The notes: generated from the sequence alone by a model not told the origin. A DNA stretch of 64,000 bases from Qipengyuania proteolytica (GCF_019711565.1 NZ_JAIGNN010000001.1:1426001-1490000); one strand, 5' to 3'. Shown: positions 8,442-17,128, counted from the stretch's first letter. Translations and numbers: made by a program.

Positions 8442-8870
8442 ATGTCGAAGAATCTCCCCCGCGACCTCATTGCCGACCAGGCCATCATCCACGCCACTCC
8501 GGTTCGCCGCACGGTCGTCGACCGCACCTTCGAACTGCCCAAGGGTCTCTATGTCGCGACCGTCGGGCTCTATCTCGGCTTCCTCGCGGTGATGGCTACC
8601 GGCCTCGCGACGCCCGGCCTGATCATCCCGATGGCGATCTTCACGATCTTCATCGTCGGCGGCTTCGGCCTGCCGCTTGTCTGGACGCGCCTCGCGCCCG
8701 AAAGCGGGCAGCGCACCATGCGCTGGGCCGAGCTCAAGCAGCGCGGCATTGCGACCTATACCGGGCGCGTGACGGCGCGGGATGCCGCCGTGCAGGTCCT
8801 GATCCTACCCGTGCTGATCTTCTGCTGGGGCGTGACGACCGTCACGATCGTGGGGAGCGTGACGGGCTGA
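8442..8870 (+). CDS. Hypothetical membrane protein, 142 aa, under FNR-type box
   Basis: Predicted inner-membrane protein with about three hydrophobic helices (residues 38-57, 60-80 and 118-140) and soluble N-terminal and central segments. No known domain is recognised. The ATG at 8442 follows AAGGAG at 8428-8433; an upstream in-frame ATG at 8415 lacks such a site. The FNR/FixK-type operator 53 nt upstream suggests control by oxygen or nitric oxide status. It stands alone, with no co-directional partner immediately downstream. Confidence 0.8.
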   Translation: MSKNLPRDLIADQAIIHATPVRRTVVDRTFELPKGLYVATVGLYLGFLAVMATGLATPGLIIPMAIFTIFIVGGFGLPLVWTRLAPESGQRTMRWAELKQRGIATYTGRVTARDAAVQVLILPVLIFCWGVTTVTIVGSVTG

Positions 8871-8938
8871 TCGCCGACTCCCGAGAAGACCACACGACGC
8901 GCGGGGCCGGGCAGCCGGTCCCGCGCTTTATCATGTGT

Positions 8939-9457
8939 TCAGCGCACGCGACCGCGCAGAAGCTCGAGGACCGCATCTTCCTCGCGCACCAGCGCGATTA
9001 CCTGGCCGCGGGCCGAATCGATGGCGGTCGCATCCTCGGCCTGGACCGTGGCGGAGGCGTGCAGGATGTCGAGATCGCCGAGCGCGATCGCCGCGATGCT
9101 GCGTGCCGAATCGAGATCGGCGAGCGCAACCTGTGCGGCGGCCCAGCTGTCGCTGCCCACTTCCGCGCCCGCTGCTGCCGCGACGCGGGTTTCGGCCGCG
9201 GGCACGGCAGAGGTGAAATCGCGATGGGCCTCGCTGGCCTGGGCGACGAGGGCAGCAAGGCGTTCGTCAAGCGGGCCGGCGAGGCCGGTCGCGACCTCGG
9301 GCACGTCCAGCTGCTGGGTCGGCACCGGCTCGAAGGTGCCTTCGACCCGTTCGATGTCGCGGATCGCCAGGGAGGGATAGCGATCGGCCGCTGCGGTGCT
9401 GCACGCAGCGCAGGCGAACAGGGCGGATGCGGCGAGGAATGGCTTGCAGTCGAACAT
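8939..9457 (-). CDS. Predicted lipoprotein, 172 aa
   Basis: The N-terminus (MFDCKPFLAASALFACAAC) is a signal peptide ending in a lipobox-like FACAAC. This is followed by an Ala-rich helical region of about 130 residues with heptad-like spacing. No enzyme motif is seen. The ATG at 9457 is preceded by GGAGGG at 4-nt spacing; an ATG 12 nt further upstream overlaps that site and is less likely. Convergent with the membrane protein at 8442 and divergent from rplU. Confidence 0.75.
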   Translation of the reverse strand: MFDCKPFLAASALFACAACSTAAADRYPSLAIRDIERVEGTFEPVPTQQLDVPEVATGLAGPLDERLAALVAQASEAHRDFTSAVPAAETRVAAAAGAEVGSDSWAAAQVALADLDSARSIAAIALGDLDILHASATVQAEDATAIDSARGQVIALVREEDAVLELLRGRVR

Positions 9458-9522
9458 CGCGCCCTCCATATCACGCGCAGCACGTCGCGCCAGCGAACAT
9501 GCAAAATTCCACGTGCGGGCCG

Positions 9523-9551
9523 TTGACTTGGGGCGACCTTTCGCCTAACGG
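9523..9551 (+). promoter_or_regulatory. Candidate promoter of rplU-rpmA
   Basis: TTGACT at 9523-9528 and TAACGG at 9546-9551 are separated by 17 nt. The -35 box is close to the alphaproteobacterial consensus TTGAC; the -10 box is weak. It leaves a leader of about 90 nt before rplU, long enough for leader control. The start site is not proven. Confidence 0.4.
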
Positions 9552-9646
9552 CACGCTTCTTTCCGGGGCTGCCGACAGGTGGCCTGACGGGTGCGCCGTA
9601 TATTCGCAAGGATGCGGCAAAGCTAATTGATTGAGAGATAACCACC

Positions 9647-10123
9647 ATGTTCGCAGTAGTGCGCACGGGCGGCAAGCAATACCGGGTTGCCGCCGGAGAC
9701 AAGATCGCCGTTGAGAAGCTGGCTGGCGAAGCCGGCGACACCATCACGCTGGGCGACGTCCTGCTCGCCGGTGATGGCGACAAGCTTGCCGATGCCGCCA
9801 AGACGGTCGTTTCGGCCGAGATCATCGCGCAGGCGAAGAGCGAGAAGGTGATCGTCTTCAAGAAGCGCCGCCGCCACAACTATCGCCGCAAGAACGGCCA
9901 CCGCCAGCAGATGACCCTGCTGCGCATCGTGGCTGTGGGCGATTCGAAGGCCGAGAAGAAGGCTGCTCCGAAGAAGGAAGCCGCTCCGAAGGCCGACGAA
10001 GCCGAGAAGAAGGCTCCGGCCAAGAAGGCTGCGCCCAAGAAGGAAGCTGCCGAGAAGGCCGCTCCCGCCAAGAAGGCTGCGCCCAAGAAGGCCGCTGCCA
10101 AGAAGACCGAAGCCAAGAAGTAA
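9647..10123 (+). CDS. rplU: 50S ribosomal protein L21 with Lys/Ala-rich tail
   Basis: Residues 1 to about 100 are a complete L21 ([13 protein letters not shown] at the start, [17 protein letters not shown] near residue 80), a 23S rRNA-binding protein of the large subunit. A tail of about 58 residues follows, made almost only of K, A, P and E in degenerate repeats such as [10 protein letters not shown]. This resembles histone H1-like tails. L21 is normally about 100-105 aa, so the tail is an extension, seen in some sphingomonads. The pair rplU-rpmA is 12 nt apart. Confidence 0.97.
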   Translation: MFAVVRTGGKQYRVAAGDKIAVEKLAGEAGDTITLGDVLLAGDGDKLADAAKTVVSAEIIAQAKSEKVIVFKKRRRHNYRRKNGHRQQMTLLRIVAVGDSKAEKKAAPKKEAAPKADEAEKKAPAKKAAPKKEAAEKAAPAKKAAPKKAAAKKTEAKK

Positions 10124-10135
10124 GGAGCGCGAACC

Positions 10136-10405
10136 ATGGCACATAAAAAAGCAGGCGGTTCGTCGCGTAACGGTCGTGATTCGGCCGGTCGTCGCCTCGG
10201 CGTGAAGAAGTTCGGCAGCCAGGTAGTGGTCGCCGGCAACATTATCGTGCGCCAGCGCGGGACCAAGTTCTACCCGGGTGCCAATGTCGGCATGGGCAAA
10301 GACCACACCCTTTTCGCGCTCACCGACGGTGTCGTGCGATTCCACAAGGGCAAACTCGACCGCAAGTTCGTCTCGGTCGACATGATGGCCGAAGCCGCGG
10401 AATAA
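10136..10405 (+). CDS. rpmA: 50S ribosomal protein L27
   Basis: An 89-aa protein with the normal L27 opening [19 protein letters not shown], whose N-terminus reaches the peptidyl transferase centre. Other conserved segments are [17 protein letters not shown] and DHTLFAL. It lies 12 nt behind rplU with the Shine-Dalgarno AAGGAG between them. A compact series of stem-loops begins 18 nt after its stop. Confidence 0.98.
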   Translation: MAHKKAGGSSRNGRDSAGRRLGVKKFGSQVVVAGNIIVRQRGTKFYPGANVGMGKDHTLFALTDGVVRFHKGKLDRKFVSVDMMAEAAE

Positions 10406-10422
10406 CCGGACGCTCCGATAAC

Positions 10423-10521
10423 GGGATCGTCCAGACAGGACGGTCCCAGCCGGTATAACCACCGGCAGCCAAAGAGGGAGATGGGACTTTCCTGTTAAGT
10501 CAGGGGGCCCGTCTCCCTCTT
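10423..10521 (+). ncRNA. Three consecutive stem-loops downstream of rpmA (terminator or 3'UTR RNA)
   Basis: Stem 1 (10423-10447) has 10 pairs, including one G-U, around loop AGACA. Stem 2 (10449-10466) is GCCGGT-ATAACC-ACCGGC. Stem 3 pairs 10472-10485 with 10508-10521 (14 pairs, one G-U), with a smaller inner GACTT/AAGTC stem. Only 1 nt and 5 nt separate the stems. Stem 3 is followed by TGTCG rather than a T-run, so it is not a textbook Rho-independent terminator. The compact fold suggests a processed 3'UTR or a small RNA. A fourth hairpin is at 10548-10566 (GGCGAAA/TTTCGCC). Confidence 0.5.
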
Positions 10522-10629
10522 GTCGTTTCTCCCTCTTCACAATTCGCGGCGAAATTTCCTTTCGCCATCACGCAATTGTCACGCGTCCGGCCTAGGAGCC
10601 CGGAGCGTGGTGCCTAGGGGAGAAGACCG

Positions 10630-11169
10630 ATGTTCCATGTTACCGAAAGGCTGCTGCTGCGGCCTGCCTGGCCCGAAGATGCAGACGCGCTGTTCGGCGG
10701 GATCGCCGACAAGGGCGTCGTCCGCAATCTTGCGCGCGCGCCGTGGCCGTATCTCCCCGAACATGCCCGCCAGTTCGTCATGCGCGAAGCCAATCCGCGG
10801 GTTCCGAACTTTCTCATGACCCTACCCGGACAGAATGGCTCGCAGATTATCGGATCCGTGGGACTGGGCGAGACCGAAACAGGTGTCGAGCTCGGCTATT
10901 GGATCGCGCGTCCCTATTGGGGGCAGGGCTTCGCCACCGAAGCGGCGCGCGGCGTGATCGAGGTCGCCAAGCTGCTCGGCTACGAGCGGCTCGAAGCGGG
11001 TCACTTTGCCGACAACCCCGCGTCCGGCCGCGTGCTGCGCAAGCTGGGCTTCCGGCCCACCGGCAAGGTCGCGCCGCGCTTCAGCTGCGGGCGCGGCGAG
11101 GAGGTGGATTGCGTGCTCTTCACCCTCGATCTTGCGGAAGACGATGTCGCCGCCCCACAAGCGGCGTGA
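10630..11169 (+). CDS. GNAT family N-acetyltransferase (RimJ/RimL type)
   Basis: A 179-aa protein. The opening TERLLLRPAWPEDADALF is typical of RimJ/RimL-type acetyltransferases, and ELGYWIARPYWGQGFATEAA is the acetyl-CoA pyrophosphate loop (Q/R-x-x-G-x-A pattern, here WGQGFATEA). NPASGRVLRKLGF is the conserved C-terminal motif. It probably acetylates an N-terminal amine or a small molecule; the substrate cannot be told. A strong hairpin follows 9 nt after its stop. Confidence 0.92.
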   Translation: MFHVTERLLLRPAWPEDADALFGGIADKGVVRNLARAPWPYLPEHARQFVMREANPRVPNFLMTLPGQNGSQIIGSVGLGETETGVELGYWIARPYWGQGFATEAARGVIEVAKLLGYERLEAGHFADNPASGRVLRKLGFRPTGKVAPRFSCGRGEEVDCVLFTLDLAEDDVAAPQAA

Positions 11170-11177
11170 CACAAACG

Positions 11178-11207
11178 AAAGGCCCCGCAATCGCTTGCGG
11201 GGCCTTT
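11178..11207. terminator. Bidirectional Rho-independent terminator
   Basis: A 13-bp perfect stem (AAAGGCCCCGCAA with TTGCGGGGCCTTT) closes on the 4-nt loop TCGC. A-tracts precede and T-tracts follow it, so it can terminate the GNAT gene on the plus strand and the metal-dependent hydrolase on the minus strand, which converge here. Confidence 0.9.
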
Positions 11208-11227
11208 CTCATATCCCTAGGCCGGGC

Positions 11228-12106
11228 TCACTCGGCGGGCATCAGCGCCGCTTCGAACTCGCCTTCGTACTTGCCGATCAGGTGGCGATCGTCGTGATCC
11301 CACGGGTGGAAACCCGGCTTGAAATAGGCAAGCCACGCCGGGAAAATTCGGCGGACGACACCAGGCTTCACGGTCAGGTACTTGAACAGGCCCCACTTCG
11401 CCTTCCAGCCGGTGATGCCGTCCTGCGCCAGCAGTTCCAGCGTGTCGTGCCAGCGATTCTTGAAGAAGTTGAAGCTGACGATCAGCATCATCAGGCTGCG
11501 CAGCTTCCAGCGGCGGAACGGCGTCCAGTCGCGGGTCGCGTGGTTCCAGGTGTCAAAGGCGACACCCTTGTGCTCGATCTCCTCGACCGAGTGCCATTCC
11601 CACATCTTGCGGACTTCGGGATCGGCATCCTTGAAGTGCTGCGGATTGGCGAGGAATTCCTGCGCCATCATCGCGGTGTAGTGCTCCAGCGCCATGGTCG
11701 CGGCGAGGTTGACGATGACCGGACGGTCCTTCGTCAGCGCGAGCATTTCGGCAACGCGCGCGTCGATGGCCTTGATGTCGTAGCCATGGTCTTCGGCAAG
11801 GCGGTTGAAGGCGATGTGTTCGCGCGTGTGGTTGATTTCCTGCTTCACGAAGGCGCGGATTTCGGCCTCGAGCTTCGGATCCGCGCCTTCGCGATGCGCC
11901 TTGACGGCTTCGATGAAGAAGGCCTCGCCGCGCGGGAAGGTGGCGGAGAGCGCATTGTGCCAAGCGGTGCCGAAGGGCTCGCCGGCCCACCAGCGGCGGG
12001 GCGTGGTGCCGCGATTGAAGCGCTCGTCACGCACGGTGAGGGTGAGGCCCTCCGGTGTGGGCGCAGCTTTGCGGGTATCGGTATCGATCGTGACGGGGGC
12101 GTTCAT
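11228..12106 (-). CDS. Predicted metal-dependent hydrolase (PF10118 family)
   Basis: A 292-aa helical protein of the PF10118 'predicted metal-dependent hydrolase' family. It carries a ferritin-like pattern of possible di-metal ligands: FVKQEINHTREH, ALEHYTAMM and WHSVEEIEHKGVAFD. Function is not established; an oxygen-activating di-iron enzyme acting on lipids is plausible. The ATG at 12106 is preceded by GGAG at 11-nt spacing. It is divergent from a TetR gene, and the dyad between the two overlaps its promoter, so repression by that TetR is likely. Confidence 0.85.
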   Translation of the reverse strand: MNAPVTIDTDTRKAAPTPEGLTLTVRDERFNRGTTPRRWWAGEPFGTAWHNALSATFPRGEAFFIEAVKAHREGADPKLEAEIRAFVKQEINHTREHIAFNRLAEDHGYDIKAIDARVAEMLALTKDRPVIVNLAATMALEHYTAMMAQEFLANPQHFKDADPEVRKMWEWHSVEEIEHKGVAFDTWNHATRDWTPFRRWKLRSLMMLIVSFNFFKNRWHDTLELLAQDGITGWKAKWGLFKYLTVKPGVVRRIFPAWLAYFKPGFHPWDHDDRHLIGKYEGEFEAALMPAE

Positions 12107-12127
12107 GGAATGCTCCGTTGGTTAACT

Positions 12128-12164
12128 GACATCAGTGTAAGTAGTGCTTACTTACATTACTGTC
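12128..12164. promoter_or_regulatory. Long dyad operator between hydrolase and TetR genes
   Basis: The dyad reads GACA-N4-TGTAAGTA-N5-TACTTACA-N4-TGTC, perfectly symmetric around 12146. On the minus strand TTGACA (12166-12161) and TACTTA (12143-12138) with 17-nt spacing form a promoter for the hydrolase whose spacer is covered by the dyad. A TetR dimer bound here would block it. Confidence 0.75.
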
Positions 12165-12218
12165 AATAATATTCCGTTACGACTTTCTCCCTGCCCCGGG
12201 ATAGGTTAACGCCCCCTC

Positions 12219-12818
12219 ATGGCGACCCGAAAAAGACTCTCACCCGAGGAATCCCGCCTCGCCGCGCTGGAGGCGGCGAGGGGATTGCTGATCGAGGCCG
12301 GCCCGCAGGCCGTCACGCTCAAGGCCGTCGCCGCGCGGATCGGGCGCACCCACGCCAATTTGCTACATCATTTCGGCTCGGCAGCCGGTTTGCAGAAAGC
12401 ACTGGCGGGCCATCTTGCGGGCACGGTCTGCGATACGATCATCGACGCCGTCAGGGCGACCAGGGCAGGGCTCGGCTCCCCGCGCGAGGTGGTCGACCTC
12501 GCTTTCGACGCCTTCGACAAGGAAGGGGCGGGGGCGCTGGCCAGCTGGATGATCCTGACCGGAAACGAAGATGCGCTGACTCCGATCGTCGAAACGATCC
12601 ATGACCTGGTCGACACGATCGCCCCGGAAGAAGCCGCGCATGGGGCAGATCCGCTGCAGGTTCACGAAGAAACGCTCGCGCTCGTCCTCATGGCGATGGG
12701 CGATGCGTTGATCGGCAGCGCGCTGTCGCGCTCGCTCGGCCTGCCGGAAACCGCCGCCCGCGACCGGGCGGAGCGGATGCTCGTCAATTCGATCGCCGCT
12801 CTTCATCAGCCTGAGTGA
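12219..12818 (+). CDS. TetR/AcrR family transcriptional regulator
   Basis: A 199-aa regulator. The N-terminal helix-turn-helix is in AVTLKAVAARIGRTHANLLHHFGSA-type sequence (about residues 31-55), the TetR pattern in which LLHHF is the end of the recognition helix. The C-terminal part is a ligand-binding helical domain without clear family. It is transcribed away from the PF10118 gene with a 37-bp dyad in between. Its 3' end overlaps ygfZ tail to tail by 35 nt. Confidence 0.92.
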   Translation: MATRKRLSPEESRLAALEAARGLLIEAGPQAVTLKAVAARIGRTHANLLHHFGSAAGLQKALAGHLAGTVCDTIIDAVRATRAGLGSPREVVDLAFDAFDKEGAGALASWMILTGNEDALTPIVETIHDLVDTIAPEEAAHGADPLQVHEETLALVLMAMGDALIGSALSRSLGLPETAARDRAERMLVNSIAALHQPE

Positions 12819-13542
12819 GGCTGGGCTTCAGCCAATCGGGTGCAGCCGATGGTTCGATTGCGTCTACCCGCAAGTGGTCGACGGCTAGCCCGAGGTCCTC
12901 ATAGGCGATCTTGCGGCGCTTCTCGTCCGAGCGATCGAGCGGGACCACCATCAGCCGCCGATTGACCTTGCTCCGCCAATTCATGCGCGCAGTGTTTTCC
13001 TGCCCGACGTAGCAGCCCTTGGCGAAGCTCACCCCGTGCAGCTCGACGGCATTGGTCTCGAGCCACAGGATATCGCCCAACTCCGGGCGACCCTCCGGCA
13101 CGCCCAGCGAGAGCCGGTGCCGCCGCCATGCATCGTCCGCCGGTCTATCCTCGTCACCGGCGGGAGCGAGCCAGCGCTGCCCCAGCGCCCCGAGACGCGG
13201 ATCGGCCGCACCGCCATCGCCCATCTCGGGCTGCCAGTGCACGCCGACCGCAGGGTCGACCGCAATCGCAATCTTGCGGCGCAGGCGGTAGAGCGAAAGG
13301 CGCCTGGCAAGATCCTCCGCCGCATCCGCCTCGCAATCGAGCAACAGCTCGGCCTCGGCGCCCGGCCAGACGATGAAGTCGAACAGCGTCTTGCCCTGCG
13401 GCGTAAGCAGCCCGGCGTAGACCGGCAGCAGGCCGGTGACGTCGTTCGTAACGAGGCCTTGCAGGAAACCGGCGACATCCTCGCCATCCTCCTGCGGCGA
13501 GAGGCGGATCACGGCGCGGTCGAACAGGCGGGTCGCAGTCAT
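12784..13542 (-). CDS. ygfZ: YgfZ/GcvT-domain folate-binding protein
   Basis: A 252-aa protein with the diagnostic YgfZ signature KGCYVGQE (in [15 protein letters not shown]), plus [10 protein letters not shown] and [12 protein letters not shown] near the N-terminus. YgfZ/IBA57 proteins bind folate and support Fe-S cluster assembly or repair. ATG 13542 gives the normal N-terminus ([13 protein letters not shown]); an in-frame GTG lies 18 nt upstream. It is divergent from pyrC with 38 nt between the start codons. Confidence 0.93.
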   Translation of the reverse strand: MTATRLFDRAVIRLSPQEDGEDVAGFLQGLVTNDVTGLLPVYAGLLTPQGKTLFDFIVWPGAEAELLLDCEADAAEDLARRLSLYRLRRKIAIAVDPAVGVHWQPEMGDGGAADPRLGALGQRWLAPAGDEDRPADDAWRRHRLSLGVPEGRPELGDILWLETNAVELHGVSFAKGCYVGQENTARMNWRSKVNRRLMVVPLDRSDEKRRKIAYEDLGLAVDHLRVDAIEPSAAPDWLKPSLTQADEERRSN

Positions 13543-13580
13543 GGGTGACAGATAGGCCACCCGGCGGCATAGGCAACCGC

Positions 13581-14618
13581 ATGGTCGAATCGCTTACCAT
13601 CCGCCGCCCCGACGACTGGCACCTGCACTTCCGCGACGGAGCCACCATGCGCGCCGTCGTGCCGCAGACCGCGCGCCAGTTCGCCCGCGCCATCGTGATG
13701 CCGAACCTTTCGCCTCCGGTGACCACCAGCGCGCTCGCGGCGGCCTATCGGCAGCGGATCTTGGACGCGGTTCCTGAAGGGATGGCCTTTACGCCGTTGA
13801 TGACCGCCTACCTGACCGACAACAGCGATGCGGAGGATCTGGCCGCGGGCTTCGCCGATGGCGTGCTGACCGCCGCCAAGCTTTATCCCGCCGGCGCGAC
13901 GACCAATTCCGATCACGGCGTGACCGATATCGGCAGGATCGCGGGCGTGCTCGAGAAAATGGCCGAGATCGGCATGCCGCTATGCGTTCATGGCGAGGTG
14001 ACCCATGCCGACATCGACATTTTCGACCGGGAGGCAGTGTTCATCGACCGCATTCTCGTGCCGCTGGTCGAGCGGTTGCCCGATCTGAAGGTGATCTTCG
14101 AGCATATTACCACGAGGCAGGCGGTCGAATTCGTCGACGGCTCGGGCGCGAATATCGGCGCGACGATCACGCCGCAGCATCTGCACATCAACCGCAACGC
14201 CATGCTTGTCGGCGGGATCCGCCCGCACATGTACTGCCTGCCGGTGGCGAAGCGCGAGGAGCACCGGCTCGCATTGCGCAAGGCGGCGACTGGCGAATCG
14301 ACGAGATATTTTCTCGGCACCGACAGCGCGCCGCATCATCGTCATGCCAAGGAAAGCGATTGCGGCTGCGCGGGCATCTTCAACGCACCCTTCGCGCTGG
14401 AAAGCTACCTCGCGGTGTTCGAGGAGGAAGGCGCGATAGACAGGTTCGAGGCCTTCGCCTCGGAGAACGGCCCGCGCTTCTACGGCCTCCCACTGAACGA
14501 GGGGACCGTAACGCTCGAAAAGGTCTCCGTTAGCGTGCCCGCCACCGTCGATGGCGGGGAAGCGGAAATAGTGCCCTTCCACGCGAGCGAGACGCTCAGC
14601 TGGCGGCTGGCGTCCTAG
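13581..14618 (+). CDS. pyrC: Dihydroorotase (class II)
   Basis: A 345-aa zinc amidohydrolase that closes carbamoyl aspartate to dihydroorotate in pyrimidine synthesis. The metal-binding [10 protein letters not shown] motif is at residues 11-20. The carboxylated lysine is expected in [13 protein letters not shown], and further metal ligands in CVHGEVT and [14 protein letters not shown] carries the catalytic Asp. Length fits the E. coli-type class. The gene overlaps rarD tail to tail by 23 nt. Confidence 0.97.
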   Translation: MVESLTIRRPDDWHLHFRDGATMRAVVPQTARQFARAIVMPNLSPPVTTSALAAAYRQRILDAVPEGMAFTPLMTAYLTDNSDAEDLAAGFADGVLTAAKLYPAGATTNSDHGVTDIGRIAGVLEKMAEIGMPLCVHGEVTHADIDIFDREAVFIDRILVPLVERLPDLKVIFEHITTRQAVEFVDGSGANIGATITPQHLHINRNAMLVGGIRPHMYCLPVAKREEHRLALRKAATGESTRYFLGTDSAPHHRHAKESDCGCAGIFNAPFALESYLAVFEEEGAIDRFEAFASENGPRFYGLPLNEGTVTLEKVSVSVPATVDGGEAEIVPFHASETLSWRLAS

Positions 14619-15498
14619 ACCGCGCGACGAGGTCCCACACGAAAATCCCTGCCGCCGCCCAGATACAGGCGAAGCACGCCAGTTCGGCCGGGTGGAGTTC
14701 CTTTTCGAACACGGTCAGGCCGAGGATGAACACGATGCTCGGCGCGAGGAACTGGATGAAGCCGAGCGTCGAATAGGGCAGTTTCCGCGCGGCAATCGCG
14801 AATAGCAGCAGCGGGAAGGCGGTGAGCGCACCGCCGAGCATGATCGTCAGGCTCAGGCCGGTGCTTTGCGCGAAAGCCGATCCGGCAGGGGTCTGCGCAT
14901 AGTACCAAGCGGTCGCTGCGGCAGGCACCAGCAGGAGGATCGATTCGATCGTCAGGCCCGGCAGGGAGCCGACCGGCACCTGTTTGCGGATGAGGCCGTA
15001 AGTCCCGAAGCTCAGCGCCAGCGTCAGGCTGATCCACAGGGTCGTGAGCGCGCCGCCCAGCAGCAGCGAGACGCCCAGCGCGGCCAGGCCGACGGCGACC
15101 CATTGCCTCCGCGTCAGTTTCTCGCCCAGCAGCAACGTGCCGAGCAGCACATTGACCAACGGGTTGATGTAATAGCCGAGGCTCGCCGCATAGACCTCGC
15201 CGGTCTGGATCGCCCAGACATAGACCACCCAGTTCACCGCGATCAGCGTAGCGCTAAGCGCGAGCAGCGCCATGGCCTTGCGATCGGCCAACGCCGCGCG
15301 CAGTTCCGCGCCTTGCTTGCGGAAGGCCACGATCAGCAGGCACAGGGGTAGGGTCCAGATGATCCGCCAGCCGACGAATTCGAACGCGGGCACGCTCTTC
15401 ACCAGTATCAGGTAGAGCGGCAGGAAGCCCCAGATGAAATAGGCGCCGAAGGCTGCGCCCAGGCCTGTCCTGTCGGTCGTCGGGGCGGCGTCGCTCAT
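14596..15498 (-). CDS. rarD: EamA family transporter RarD
   Basis: A 300-aa protein with ten predicted transmembrane helices in two EamA halves. The sequences [13 protein letters not shown] and [11 protein letters not shown] match RarD proteins, drug/metabolite-superfamily permeases first noted with chloramphenicol sensitivity. The natural substrate is unknown. It is convergent with and overlaps pyrC. Confidence 0.9.
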   Translation of the reverse strand: MSDAAPTTDRTGLGAAFGAYFIWGFLPLYLILVKSVPAFEFVGWRIIWTLPLCLLIVAFRKQGAELRAALADRKAMALLALSATLIAVNWVVYVWAIQTGEVYAASLGYYINPLVNVLLGTLLLGEKLTRRQWVAVGLAALGVSLLLGGALTTLWISLTLALSFGTYGLIRKQVPVGSLPGLTIESILLLVPAAATAWYYAQTPAGSAFAQSTGLSLTIMLGGALTAFPLLLFAIAARKLPYSTLGFIQFLAPSIVFILGLTVFEKELHPAELACFACIWAAAGIFVWDLVARSRTPAAS

Positions 15499-15675
15499 CG
15501 TGAAGCCGCGCTAGGCCCGCTTTCCATGCCCGGCAACCCTCAATCCATCGGCGCAATCCATACGGCTCGTCGCAAAATCCGAATCTGACAGCGCCGTTGC
15601 ATTCGGTTCAGATTCGCGGGCGTAAAGCTTAACGGCATCGAATGAGTCCCTCCCGAGACGAACAAGGAAAAGACA

Positions 15676-16191
15676 ATGGCAAATCCGATCAAGAACGCAG
15701 CCATGGCCCTTGCAGCGACGGGCCTGACGCTCGCCATGCCGGCTTCGGCGGCGCCCGCCATGCACGCCGCTCCGGCCGCTCACGCCGTGGTGCATGCCGA
15801 TGCCTATGGCGACACGAGCTACGAGCACGGCAAGAAGCACAAGCGCAAGCATTACAAGCGGTATCACCGCGGCGACTATTACGGCGAGCGCCGCTATGAC
15901 GACCGCCGCTATCGCGACTACCGCGCGCCGCGCCCCTACTACATGGGTTATGACCGCAATTATGGCCAGCCGGTCTATCGCGACACGCGCGTCTGGCGCG
16001 GGCGTGACGGGCGCTATTACTGCCGGCGCGAGAACGGCACGACCGGCCTGCTCGTCGGTGCAGGTGTCGGCGCGCTGATCGGTCACGAGGTTGCCGGCCG
16101 CGGCGACCGCACGCTCGGCGCCATCCTCGGCGGTGCCGCCGGCGCGCTGCTCGGCCGCTCGATCGACCGCTCGAACACGCGCTGCGGCTAA
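15676..16191 (+). CDS. Exported glycine-zipper protein, His/Tyr/Arg-rich
   Basis: A 171-aa protein with a signal peptide (cleavage after ASAA near residue 26). A central 80-residue stretch is very rich in Y, R, H, K and D. The C-terminal glycine zipper (GLLVGAGVGALIGHEVAGRG, then LGAILGGAAGALLGRSIDR) has the 17-kDa surface antigen/2TM pattern. It is likely outer-membrane associated. Function unknown; similar proteins are common in sphingomonads. Confidence 0.85.
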   Translation: MANPIKNAAMALAATGLTLAMPASAAPAMHAAPAAHAVVHADAYGDTSYEHGKKHKRKHYKRYHRGDYYGERRYDDRRYRDYRAPRPYYMGYDRNYGQPVYRDTRVWRGRDGRYYCRRENGTTGLLVGAGVGALIGHEVAGRGDRTLGAILGGAAGALLGRSIDRSNTRCG

Positions 16192-16253
16192 TCCGAACCT
16201 GACTTTCGTCCGTGCCCACCCGCGGACGGGGGGCGGCTCCCACCGGGCCGTCT

Positions 16254-16292
16254 GGGCGCCCTTCGTCTCCATTCCGGAGCCGGGGGGCGCCC
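16254..16292 (+). terminator. Candidate terminator after the glycine-zipper gene
   Basis: GGGCGCCC occurs at 16254-16261 and 16285-16292, pairing as an 8-bp stem. A small inner CTCC/GGAG stem lies inside, and TTTAGCTTTT follows. Because GGGCGCCC is self-complementary, other folds are possible, so the call is tentative. Confidence 0.35.
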
Positions 16293-16400
16293 TTTAGCTT
16301 TTGCTCACGTGCTTGTCCCGCTATGATGCAACCTGCTCCATGACACTGGAAACCCGCCGGTTTCCGCCGCAGACCGGGGCATATTTGCCGGAGACAGCAC

Positions 16401-17111
16401 ATGAAATTCCGTTCGCTTCTCGCGATTGCACCTATCGCCCTTGTGGCCGCCTGCAGTGGCGGGACCGACCAGGCTGCCAATGGCGAGGCCATGGATCCGG
16501 CGAGCGAACAGGCGCTCAACGATGAGCTGATGACCGATCCCGACATGGCCGGCCGCAACGAAGGCAATGCCGCGCTGTCCGGCACGGGTAACGCCGCGAT
16601 CCCGAATATCGACAAGAGCCCGCGTGCCATCGAGGCCGCGCGCGATCGCGCCGCGCAGCTCGTCGGCGGTACCGAGAACCTGAAGCCCGCTCCTGCTGCC
16701 CGCCAGCTTGCGCAAAACGCGCCCGATACGGCGGCGATGGTCGCTGCGGCCAAGGCGGCGGTCCAGCCCAACGGTGCCAATTGCGCCGAGAGCGCCGAAT
16801 ACGGTTCGGCCTGGGCGGCCAAACTTCCTACGGCTTTCCCCGTCTACCCGCGCGGCAATACGCAAGAGGCCGCAGGCACGGACGAGGGCGATTGCGCGCT
16901 GAGGATCGTTTCCTTCTTCACGCCGGTCGCGCTTGAGGACGTATTCTCGTTCTACAGCACGCGCGCGAAGGACGCCGGTTTCAGCGTCGACCATGTGATC
17001 AAGGCTGGCGACAACGTGCTGAGCGGCACGAAAGGCAAGTCGGCTTATGTCGTCTACGGGCGCCGGCTAGAGCAGGGCGTGACTCAGATCGACCTCGTCA
17101 CCACCGACTGA
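16401..17111 (+). CDS. Predicted lipoprotein, 236 aa
   Basis: Signal peptide with the lipobox LVAAC (Cys18), followed by a low-complexity linker rich in A, N, D and E up to about residue 110. A compact C-terminal domain contains two cysteines (ANCAES and GDCALRIVSF) that could form a disulfide. The C-terminal part (EDVFSFYSTRAKDAGFSVDH) resembles small alpha/beta periplasmic domains but no family is recognised. Its stop lies within a hairpin shared with astD. Confidence 0.8.
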   Translation: MKFRSLLAIAPIALVAACSGGTDQAANGEAMDPASEQALNDELMTDPDMAGRNEGNAALSGTGNAAIPNIDKSPRAIEAARDRAAQLVGGTENLKPAPAARQLAQNAPDTAAMVAAAKAAVQPNGANCAESAEYGSAWAAKLPTAFPVYPRGNTQEAAGTDEGDCALRIVSFFTPVALEDVFSFYSTRAKDAGFSVDHVIKAGDNVLSGTKGKSAYVVYGRRLEQGVTQIDLVTTD

Positions 17112-17128
17112 GCCTTTCCGAGGCTCAG
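17108..17128. terminator. Short hairpin holding both convergent stop codons
   Basis: CTGAGCCT (17108-17115) pairs with AGGCTCAG (17121-17128) around TTCCG. The TGA of the lipoprotein gene and the TGA of astD on the other strand both lie inside the stem. No long T-run follows on either strand, so terminator strength is uncertain. Confidence 0.45.
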
